Part shown: positions 27,601-34,663 of the stretch, piece after piece
Position numbering within the stretch: the stretch's first letter is position 1
How the letters are laid out: each line of letters opens with the position of its first letter
Source of the DNA: Oceanisphaera sp. IT1-181
Lineage (GTDB): Bacteria; Pseudomonadota; Gammaproteobacteria; Enterobacterales; Aeromonadaceae
DNA length: 64,000 nucleotides
Assembly: GCF_033807535.1 (NCBI RefSeq)
Contig: NZ_CP136857.1
Location: forward strand, 50,363-114,362
Direction of reading: 5' to 3'
Notes under the pieces: generated by a model
Database searches by the model: none
The model's input: only the letters and a program-made list of their open reading frames with translations
What the model was told of the DNA's origin: nothing
Translations under genes and position numbers: made by a program

Positions 27601-27823
27601 CATGAAGGCTACAATATTCTTTATAATCAAGTACTTATAAAATAATACAATACGAGAATATTTACACAAACCATTGATTTAAAAGAATATAACAAAAATC
27701 ATGCGTTAGCCCTGCAGGGTATACCGGTTCGCCAGCACCTCAGTTAATGACCATAGGTCTTATGGGAATTGCTACGTCTGCTCTGATTTAGGAAACAACG
27801 ACCATATAGCTTATTAACTAAAC

Positions 27824-29081
27824 CTTAGAGGTCCTCTCATTTTTATTGCTTAAATAACCTCGAAGATCCGCTTGTATAATCGATGTTGAGACAAGTAATA
27901 AGAGAATTTTTTCATTAGCTTGATGGCATTATCCTCTTTCATCTTCGGCAGCATTTGATAATAAATGCACCCTTGCCGAAAGAAAGAGTAGGTGCGAGTT
28001 TTGCCGGTATTGGCTTTTATTGTCTTCTCCAATCCAGCGGCATCACCAGCCTTACCCAAGAGAGTCAGCAGCACAATCGCTAAGGCGCTGAACAAGAATA
28101 AACGGTCGCGTCGCGTGGTTGACTTAATGTGCGTGTCGGACATTCCCATGCCGAACTTATAGTCCTTTATGTCACGAAAGCTGCACTCAATTCCCCAGCG
28201 TTTACCATAGAGTTTGAGGGCATTTGCAGCACTTAGGTCTCGGCGATTACTGGCTAAAAACCACGCTTCTTTCATACCTGCTTTCTTACAGCAAAATACC
28301 CGCGCAACCGGTTGGCGGTGAGTGGTCAGCTCTATGTCTTTCAGTGTCCGAACACGGCCACTCGGTGTGAGCCACTGCTTCGCTGGGGTTAGCTTTTCGC
28401 CGATAGGGCAGAGTAGAATATTTCCTTTAAAACGAATGAGATAGCTGAATCCTAACGCATCTTCCAGTAGGGCGAACAACGCCGTGTCTCCAAAACCGCG
28501 GTCGGCAACGACGGTAACAGAAACATCGTCTGGCATGCTATTTTTTAGCTTCAGCAACAGCTCATCTTCATGGGCATTACGTTGACCTTTTAGCTGTGAT
28601 TTCTGGTGGGTTTTCCAGAGCAGTGGCGTGTTGCGACCATGGTTAGTCTGCATGCTGATAACGATGCTGCTATGGTCATCGGCATCGAACTCAGTCCAGT
28701 CCATGGAGACCACGATTTCTTTACGTTCAGCCACCACATAAGGCACCCAATCATCGAACAATGACCACACATCGAGTTTGCTATTACTCAATAAACGGTC
28801 AACTTGTTTGATGGCATATTTACGCTCTAACCCATTTGCTTGTGCGAGACCATTACCGATTGCATGAATGGCTAACGAGCTAGATTCAATAACACCTTGA
28901 GTCGCATTAGCTAATGAGAGAACCCGCTTCGCATGCATATCTTGGCCAAAGATGTCATCGAGGTGTTCGGATATAGTATCGCGGGTAATCATAGGCTGCC
29001 GTGTCGTCAAGTTTGGTATCAAGATAGGTATTTTACCTGCGAAGCCACGCCAGCTCTAGTTCTTATGAAGGGATGGCTAAG
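27824..29081 (-). mobile_element. Complete IS4-family (IS10-group) insertion sequence, 1258 bp
   Basis: Bounded by imperfect inverted repeats starting CTTAGAGGTCCTCTCAT (left) and CTTAGCCATCCCTTCAT (right, other strand), which resemble IS10 ends. It is flanked by a perfect 9-bp direct repeat TAACTAAAC at 27815-27823 and 29082-29090. It contains one intact transposase gene. An intact frame plus an intact duplication mean the insertion is recent. It landed in DNA without a recognisable gene. Confidence 0.92.
27850..29022 (-). CDS. IS4-family transposase
   Basis: A 390-residue DDE transposase. VSMDWTEFD (first Asp), VVADRGFGD (second Asp) and YGKRWGIECSFRDIK, the Y-(2)-R-(3)-E-(6)-K signature of the IS4 family with the catalytic Glu. 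It cuts and pastes the element carrying it. The frame is intact end to end, and a second possible start lies 30 bp inside (MITRDTISEH). It could also act on the 211-bp MITE in this window, whose ends resemble those of this IS. Confidence 0.92.
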   Translation of the reverse strand: MIPNLTTRQPMITRDTISEHLDDIFGQDMHAKRVLSLANATQGVIESSSLAIHAIGNGLAQANGLERKYAIKQVDRLLSNSKLDVWSLFDDWVPYVVAERKEIVVSMDWTEFDADDHSSIVISMQTNHGRNTPLLWKTHQKSQLKGQRNAHEDELLLKLKNSMPDDVSVTVVADRGFGDTALFALLEDALGFSYLIRFKGNILLCPIGEKLTPAKQWLTPSGRVRTLKDIELTTHRQPVARVFCCKKAGMKEAWFLASNRRDLSAANALKLYGKRWGIECSFRDIKDYKFGMGMSDTHIKSTTRRDRLFLFSALAIVLLTLLGKAGDAAGLEKTIKANTGKTRTYSFFRQGCIYYQMLPKMKEDNAIKLMKKFSYYLSQHRLYKRIFEVI

Positions 29082-29356
29082 TAACTAAACCTATTATGAA
29101 TAGCTTCTGTTTTGAGGATGAGCAAGTGCCAATAATCGCATTTTTATTTGCATCTATTTCTGGTTACCAGAGAGCGCTGTTAAGTCCGTATTTCTGAATC
29201 CATCAATAGTATAATCATCAAGAAAACAGAGTGAAACAATCAAATAATATCTTTGCTTAGATGCGTATAGTAGCCTAGTTTAATGTGGTACTTGTTTTTT
29301 TGTATTGTTATAGATAAAAATCATTCATAACACTTTTAATACACTAAGGTTTAACT

Positions 29357-30733
29357 ATGAGCGTAAATTTAATAAATGTTACAACGGAATGTGAACTTAA
29401 AAAGTTATCAGATTATGATATTGAACACTTATATGAAAGGTACCTCAATGGTGAAGAAACCTCCTCTTTAGTTAAAGATTATAATTTAAACATACATCCA
29501 GGGAAATTGATTTCAGTGTTGCCTAAAATTACTCTCGATGACACTTTATGTCCTTATTGCAGTATCCCCATGCAAAAAAGTAGACAGACAAGAGGGTTTG
29601 ATAAGTTAAGTATAAAATTAGCAAGTATTGAATGTGGTAAATGTAGCCATAACATTTACCCTAAAAACTTTAACATCAAACCTGAAGATTGCGAATGTGA
29701 TAACTGCCTAAATTTAAGTGCTAGTAACAGACTTAATTTTGAAAAGTTAATTGAATCTGAAGTTTTAGATGGCTTTAATTCCAAAGTAAATCCTTTATTA
29801 AGTTATGAAGATATAACATTGTTTGATAAAATATTTTTGCTTTCGTTGCTAAGAATGCAAACTAATAATAATTCATCCTTAATAACATCATCAAGAGGAT
29901 ATTCTAAGGATAATCTGCTCACTTCCTCGGACGATTTGAGTGTTAAGTTAATTGACACCTTGGTTTCATGTGGAGCATTGATATACGAACCAAACTCATT
30001 GATAATATTCTTTAATGGCAATAAGTACGGTAATAAATTTGATATCAAAGATATCAAATGGCTTTTAAATACAACACAGAATGGAATTGAGCGAGACACT
30101 ATAAGTAACGCTATAAAGATATTGCATCAAGAGTTAAGAAATGGATATAACAATACATTAGAAGATGGGACAATAGATCTGTTTTTTTCTTTAGCCCAAA
30201 GAGATGTAATTGGTTATATTTTGTCATTAACTAGTATGTTTAACATTAACTTTGTGGAAGACGAAATACTTAAAGAAACTATTCTACAATTTTTAAAGAA
30301 CTTTTCCGTTAGTGAGATATGCCATTTTGCCAACAAAGCTGTAATAAATTCTCATTTATGTCAGTACAAGCAAGTGCTTAACAATGAAAACATAATATTG
30401 GCTGAAATGTTGCGGCTAGAAAAGAGGGCTCTTAGTGGCGATTGGAATGCATACCAATATGATGATAATGTTTTATTGCCAAACTCATATGTAGGTGAGG
30501 TTTTTTTTGATTTGTTTCTTTGCGATAAAAGCGCAAGACTTAATAGATCCCCAGGTAAGTACGCAAATGTAAATTTAAATAAAAGAAATAACACTTTGGA
30601 CCGTATAGTTAGTAAAGAAATACTCTGTGTTCTGTGTCAGTCCCATAGTGTTAATGTAAATATGACAAGTGTAAATATAGAAGTTATCTGTAGTGAATGT
30701 AGAGGGGTTAGTGTGTTTAATTATAGTGACTGA
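29357..30733 (+). CDS. AT-rich orphan protein with zinc-ribbon-like Cys pairs
   Basis: A 458-residue protein I do not recognise. The N-terminal part (about 70-125) carries three CxxC pairs: CPYC, CGKC and CDNC. The C-terminus has two more, CVLC and CSEC (about 425-450). These suggest at least two zinc ribbons flanking a helical middle of about 300 residues rich in Asn, Leu, Ile and Lys. There is no signal peptide, membrane segment or P-loop. Base composition is far more AT-rich than the neighbours, a sign of recent transfer. It has its own hairpin terminator and sits next to an IS in a defence-rich zone. The function is unknown. Confidence 0.75.
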   Translation: MSVNLINVTTECELKKLSDYDIEHLYERYLNGEETSSLVKDYNLNIHPGKLISVLPKITLDDTLCPYCSIPMQKSRQTRGFDKLSIKLASIECGKCSHNIYPKNFNIKPEDCECDNCLNLSASNRLNFEKLIESEVLDGFNSKVNPLLSYEDITLFDKIFLLSLLRMQTNNNSSLITSSRGYSKDNLLTSSDDLSVKLIDTLVSCGALIYEPNSLIIFFNGNKYGNKFDIKDIKWLLNTTQNGIERDTISNAIKILHQELRNGYNNTLEDGTIDLFFSLAQRDVIGYILSLTSMFNINFVEDEILKETILQFLKNFSVSEICHFANKAVINSHLCQYKQVLNNENIILAEMLRLEKRALSGDWNAYQYDDNVLLPNSYVGEVFFDLFLCDKSARLNRSPGKYANVNLNKRNNTLDRIVSKEILCVLCQSHSVNVNMTSVNIEVICSECRGVSVFNYSD

Positions 30734-30752
30734 CGCTTTTTATTTATATATG

Positions 30753-30786
30753 CAACAGCACACATAGTATATCATGTGTGCTGTTG
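30753..30786 (+). terminator. Hairpin terminator after the zinc-ribbon orphan
   Basis: A perfect 13-bp stem (CAACAGCACACAT at 30753-30765 and ATGTGTGCTGTTG at 30774-30786) with an 8-base loop lies 20 bp after the stop. There is only a weak T-run downstream. Confidence 0.6.
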
Positions 30787-31154
30787 GTAGTGTATTGTTT
30801 AATACTTTTACATATGTTAGTGCAAGCGTGTCATTGGGAGAGTAACATTTTTAAATTTAGCTAAATAAGTGTTTTCATATAGACTTATTGAAGTGTAAAG
30901 TTTTAGTTTTAAATTTAATTGTTCTGATGGTTTTTAATTATCTAATTAAAAGGTGCTAAAAATACATTTATCTATATTGTAAACTTAGCGCTGACCATAA
31001 CATCAAGCTATAATTATTAGTATCTATTAGATAGATTATAAATTTTTGGTGTTGCTATGGAGTATGTGTTTTGATTGATAATAATGATGTTAAAGCTAGG
31101 TATTAATTATAATTTTAAGTAATATAGTATTAAATTATTTAATAAGTAACAAAC
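30787..31154. other. AT-rich intergenic region
   Basis: No gene found; very AT-rich up to the next MITE copy. Confidence 0.4.
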
Positions 31155-31365
31155 CTTACCAAACCCCTCATATGGACCGCGCCATACCTGAGTTTGAGAG
31201 CAACAGTAGTAAGAAATTACGGAACTCTACTGTGGTACTGCGTAACCTAGAAAATGCTCTCTCCTTAAGCACAATGCAGCCTCAGCTGATTTCGGAGGTT
31301 AGTGCACATTTAGATTATGCGGCTAACATGACGCGATTTGCTATTAAAATGAGAGGGTTACTGAG
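31155..31365 (+). mobile_element. MITE copy 2
   Basis: A 211-bp copy of the same non-coding element, starting CTTACCAAACCCCTCAT and ending in the complement of CTCAGTAACCC. Flanking 9-mers GTAACAAAC (31146-31154) and GAACCAAAT (31366-31374) match at only 6 of 9 positions, so this is probably the oldest copy or one whose flanks have recombined. Confidence 0.8.
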
Positions 31366-31568
31366 GAACCAAATACTAAATGTGTGCAATGCACACCGAG
31401 ATCGATGTTGCAATTAAGTAGCAGAGATGGTGATAGGTGTGTAGGTAGCACGACTAGGGTTTGCAACCTACACGACTTTTAACGTTAATATTTATAATAT
31501 AAATTCTCAATGGAGTATAAGTGTTATTATCACCTTATAAGAATCATTATTATTGGTAAGGGGGGTTA

Positions 31569-32711
31569 ATGAATGAGACTCAATTAGTAGATATTTCTCA
31601 ATATGTGAATATCGGTACCGCGTTAAGTCAGCGCATCGAACATTTGGTTGAACAGGAAGATTTTGGGCCCGAAGATTTAGCAGCGCTGCTGCAGCAAGCA
31701 AAAACGGCCGGCATCCACCTTGAACAAGATCCTCGAGTACAAAGTTTGTTCTCACGCTTTCTGGCTGACTTTGAAACCCGCAAAGACCAGTATTCGGCAA
31801 ATAGCTGGCGTCAACTCCAATATGGCTGGGACAAGTTCACTCGATGGGGCAATGAACAAAAATTACCAACCCTACCGGCAACCGCCAAGACAGTCGAAAA
31901 GTACGCCTTGGCCATGTCTGAACTCATGCACCGTAACTCATTGGGCCAACTGTTATGGGCGATACGAACGGTACACCTTAAAGCCGGTTGTAATGATCCC
32001 ACCGCGACCGTGGCTGTGAAAGACAGCATGAAAGCCGTACGTCGTAAGAAAGTGGAGAGTGGGGAGGCCATTAAACAGGCGACACCGTTACGCCAAGCGG
32101 AGTTGGATTTACTGCAAAAATACTGGGGTGGGACTGACACAGTGAAAGCGCAGCGTAACTTGCTCGCACTTAATTTAGCTTATGAAACCCTAACTCGAAA
32201 GTCAGAACTAGCACGGATCAAGGTGGGTGATATCGAGGTCATGGCCGATGGAAGTGGGGTGATAACGATTCCATGGACGAAGACCAATAACAGTGGCGAG
32301 CCGGAAGTTGCTCCCATTACTGCTGACGTTATGAACATGATCGCCGATTATCTGTATATAAATGATATTGAATGGGGCAGTGATGGCCACTTACTGCGCC
32401 CCTTGACGCGTTATGGTAAATTACAAAAAAGAGCTGATACACCGCTATCGAGCCAGGCTATTGATTGCATATTTAGTGAAGCTTGGGACATTGTGTATCC
32501 ACACCGGCCGGCATTGCGAAATAAAACCGCATTTAGCGGTCACTCATGCAGAGTCGGAGCGGCTCAAGATTTACTCGCTGCTGGTTACAGCATACCCGGT
32601 ATCATGCAGTCCGGCCGATGGAAAAGTGAAGTCATGGTGCTGCGTTATTGCAGAAATATCATGGCACAGGAAGGGGCAATGTTTAGGATGCGCCAAGCTC
32701 TAAGTTCATAG
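31569..32711 (+). CDS. Cre-like tyrosine recombinase
   Basis: A 380-residue recombinase. It has an N-terminal SAM-like core-binding domain (about 65-165, SANSWRQLQYGWDKFTRW). The catalytic domain has R210 (TRKSEL), H325 and R328 (SGHSCRVGAAQDLL), W351 (SGRW) and nucleophile Y360 (LRYCRN). The spacings H-R, R-W and W-Y (3, 23, 9) equal those of phage P1 Cre (H289, R292, W315, Y324), and the sequence around them is Cre-like. Cre-type enzymes resolve plasmid or prophage dimers. It starts after AAGGGGGGTTA. It lies between two direct MITE copies, but no lox-like site was recognised. Confidence 0.88.
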   Translation: MNETQLVDISQYVNIGTALSQRIEHLVEQEDFGPEDLAALLQQAKTAGIHLEQDPRVQSLFSRFLADFETRKDQYSANSWRQLQYGWDKFTRWGNEQKLPTLPATAKTVEKYALAMSELMHRNSLGQLLWAIRTVHLKAGCNDPTATVAVKDSMKAVRRKKVESGEAIKQATPLRQAELDLLQKYWGGTDTVKAQRNLLALNLAYETLTRKSELARIKVGDIEVMADGSGVITIPWTKTNNSGEPEVAPITADVMNMIADYLYINDIEWGSDGHLLRPLTRYGKLQKRADTPLSSQAIDCIFSEAWDIVYPHRPALRNKTAFSGHSCRVGAAQDLLAAGYSIPGIMQSGRWKSEVMVLRYCRNIMAQEGAMFRMRQALSS

Positions 32712-32842
32712 GAGTTTAGCGGGTAGGGTGCTGTAAATTAACGACAAGGGTCACATGTTAGGTCAATAATTGCTCAGTGTAACCCTTCCCTAAGTAACAC
32801 CAATGGCTTCTGGACGGGTATTATCTGAACTTGAGGATATAA

Positions 32843-33116
32843 CCGACATTCCGCACCGGTTTTAATGTTTATTTTCGACGAAAATGCCCACACATTTGCA
32901 GAAGATGAGGAAAGTGGCTGTTTTGAAATCAGAGTATAAAATCGAGTTGTGGGATCGTAGAGCATGCTCTTTAGCTCCCCTATTCGGGATAAAAAACAGT
33001 GTAACCGGATATTGTTAGATGACGCCACTTTAAGTGTCATCTAAATTCTGTACCTAGCGAAAAAATTGTGATGTAAATCTCAATTTTAAATCTAGAAATT
33101 AGGTGCGGAATGTCGG
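32843..33116. repeat. 274-bp segment bounded by perfect 15-bp inverted repeats
   Basis: CCGACATTCCGCACC at 32843-32857 and GGTGCGGAATGTCGG at 33102-33116 are exact complements. The interior is AT-rich, non-coding by eye, and includes a smaller hairpin (TAGATGAC...GTCATCTA). No flanking duplication was seen. It may be an internally deleted insertion sequence or a second MITE type. Confidence 0.6.
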
Positions 33117-33142
33117 ATGAAGTGTAATAACATGTAATCAAC

Positions 33143-33353
33143 CTTACCAATCCCCTCATATGAACCGCGCCACACCTGAGTTTGAGAGCAATAGTAGCAA
33201 GAAATGACGAAACTCTACTGTGGTACTGCGTAACTTAGAAAATGCCCTATCTCTAGGCACAATACGGTCTCAGCTGATTTCGGGGGTTAGTGCAAATTTA
33301 GGTTGTGCGACTAACATGACGCGATCTGCTATTAAAATGAGGGTATTACTAAG
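33143..33353 (+). mobile_element. MITE copy 3 (9-bp TSD)
   Basis: A 211-bp copy with ends CTTACCAATCCCCTCAT and, on the other strand, CTTAGTAATACCCTCAT. It is flanked by a perfect 9-bp repeat GTAATCAAC at 33134-33142 and 33354-33362. It lies 40 bp upstream of the H-NS-family gene, so its end may contribute to that gene's promoter region. Confidence 0.9.
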
Positions 33354-33392
33354 GTAATCAACAGTAAATATACAAACAGCAAGGTCTAATAA

Positions 33393-33821
33393 ATGAACGA
33401 AAACTACCTAGAAGTCATTAAAATTTTATCCAGCAAGCGCCGCGTTAACGCTTTTGTTCGTGAGCTTAGTTTTGAGCAGATTGAGCAGATTATATCGAAT
33501 CTACAAGATGCCAGTGTTGAGCGTATTGCTACACTAGAAAAAGAGCGCCAGCAGGAACAAGAGCGGAACGAAAAACTAAAAACCTATATCGAAATGATGA
33601 AAAAAGATGGCATTGATGTCGAGGATTTACTCGGCGCCACTCAAGCCAAGGGTGTAGAAAGAAAAGATAGATTACCCAAAGTTAAGAAGGAGCCTAAGTA
33701 TGAATACACGCGAGAAGACAATACAGTAGCCTACTGGACTGGGCAGGGACGAACCCCCAAGGCAATCGCTCAAGCAATACAGAGTGGGCAAAGTCTGGAA
33801 GGCTTTTTAATACAAAAATAA
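33393..33821 (+). CDS. H-NS family nucleoid protein
   Basis: A 142-residue protein. The N-terminal coiled-coil oligomerisation region (about 1-70, ISNLQDASVERIATLEKERQ) and a charged linker are followed by the C-terminal DNA-binding domain with YTREDNTVAYWTGQGRTPKA (about 108-127), the QGR hook that inserts in the AT-rich minor groove. H-NS proteins silence horizontally acquired AT-rich DNA. Carried in this mobile zone, it may silence nearby AT-rich cargo such as the zinc-ribbon orphan, or act as a stealth factor. Confidence 0.9.
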   Translation: MNENYLEVIKILSSKRRVNAFVRELSFEQIEQIISNLQDASVERIATLEKERQQEQERNEKLKTYIEMMKKDGIDVEDLLGATQAKGVERKDRLPKVKKEPKYEYTREDNTVAYWTGQGRTPKAIAQAIQSGQSLEGFLIQK

Positions 33822-33885
33822 GTAGTGATGTTTATAAAAAACTATCAGTCGATACCTTTGCGGGAGAGGCCTAAACTAGCCGCCG

Positions 33886-33925
33886 CACCTTTACCCGACG
33901 CCTTCGGGATAGACGGGTAAAGGTG
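33886..33925. terminator. 12-bp stem hairpin after the H-NS gene
   Basis: CACCTTTACCCG (33886-33897) pairs perfectly with CGGGTAAAGGTG (33914-33925). There is no T-run, and the right arm touches the truncation point of the AraC fragment. It may be a terminator or the end of a mobile element. Confidence 0.5.
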
Positions 33926-33926
33926 G

Positions 33927-34139
33927 TTGAACGCTGAGCGGGTCGCCAGAGCTCAGCGTTTGCTGGAAACGACCGACTTATCGATTGAACGTATCAGCGC
34001 AGAAGTCGGTTTTGGCACAGCGCCGTCATTGCGCCAGCACTTTTCGGCTCAACTAAATATCTCAACTTCACACTACTGTCGCACCTTTTGTGAAAACGGT
34101 GCTTTAAGCGTGACAAGAACGATCACCAAGGGCGCGTAA
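33927..34139 (+). pseudogene. C-terminal fragment of an AraC-family regulator
   Basis: About 70 codons read LNAERVARAQRLLETTDLSI...RISAEVGFGTAPSLRQHFSA, the second HTH of GlxA/FtrA-type AraC regulators. The amidase-like N-terminal domain and first HTH are absent. It abuts a perfect hairpin, which may mark the breakpoint. It converges with the MerR gene and overlaps its end. Confidence 0.7.
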
Positions 34140-34514
34140 AATTCCGCACGACGCAGTGAGTGCTGGATTCGAGCACTTCTGGCGCAAAACCGTCAGGTGC
34201 TGCTTTAAATGCGTTAGCTCTTCCATACGTACTTCTACAGCGCGGATATGTTCATCCAGCAGCGCATTTACGCTGCCGCAGTCTTCGTAAGGCATATCTC
34301 TGAACTGCAGCAAGATACGCACTTCCTCTAGGGTCATATCGAGCGCACGGCAATGGCGAATAAACTGCAGGCGCTCAATATGCTCCTCGTTATACAAACG
34401 ATAATTACCTTCGCTGCGGGCAGGCTCTGGTAATAACCCTTCTTTTTCATAGTAACGAATGGTTTCCACTGTGGTTGCTGTGTGCTTGGCGAGTGCGCCT
34501 ATCTTGATTGGCAT
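34104..34514 (-). CDS. MerR-family Cd/Pb-type metal regulator (CadR/PbrR-like)
   Basis: A 136-residue protein. The N-terminal winged HTH is IKIGALAKHTATTVETIRYY...EGLLPEPARSEGNYRLY. A dimerisation helix and metal-binding loop follow. With the start at 34514 the cysteines fall at 79, 114, 123 and 134, and C79 and C134 coincide with PbrR positions. The start was chosen because GGAGG lies 6 bases upstream. The ATG at 34526 overlaps that ribosome site. It is divergent from a P1B-ATPase gene and should activate it on binding Cd, Pb or Zn. Confidence 0.88.
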   Translation of the reverse strand: MPIKIGALAKHTATTVETIRYYEKEGLLPEPARSEGNYRLYNEEHIERLQFIRHCRALDMTLEEVRILLQFRDMPYEDCGSVNALLDEHIRAVEVRMEELTHLKQHLTVLRQKCSNPALTASCGILRALGDRSCHA

Positions 34515-34537
34515 GATGGCCTCCATAGCTTAAAACC

Positions 34538-34568
34538 TTAAAGTAACTATAGGCTTTAGTGCTATAAA
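34538..34568 (+). promoter_or_regulatory. MerR-type promoter of the metal ATPase gene
   Basis: TTAAAG (34538-34543) and TATAAA (34563-34568) are separated by 19 bp, the overlong spacer typical of MerR-activated promoters. An imperfect dyad, CCTTAAAGT-AACTATAGG, overlaps the -35 box and the start of the spacer. Confidence 0.65.
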
Positions 34569-34663
34569 ATCAATCTTATTAAATAAGGCGTTGGACAGCT
34601 TGACTCTGAAGCGGCTAGAGGGTTCATGATGCATCCATGATTTCTATTCATAGGAGAAACCTC

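Noticed and set aside
31172..31417. Possible 81-codon gene
   Set aside because: It lies almost wholly inside a non-coding MITE copy. The other copies do not keep the frame open.
32774..33040. Possible 88-codon minus-strand gene
   Set aside because: No recognised similarity or ribosome site. It crosses one of the 15-bp inverted repeats.
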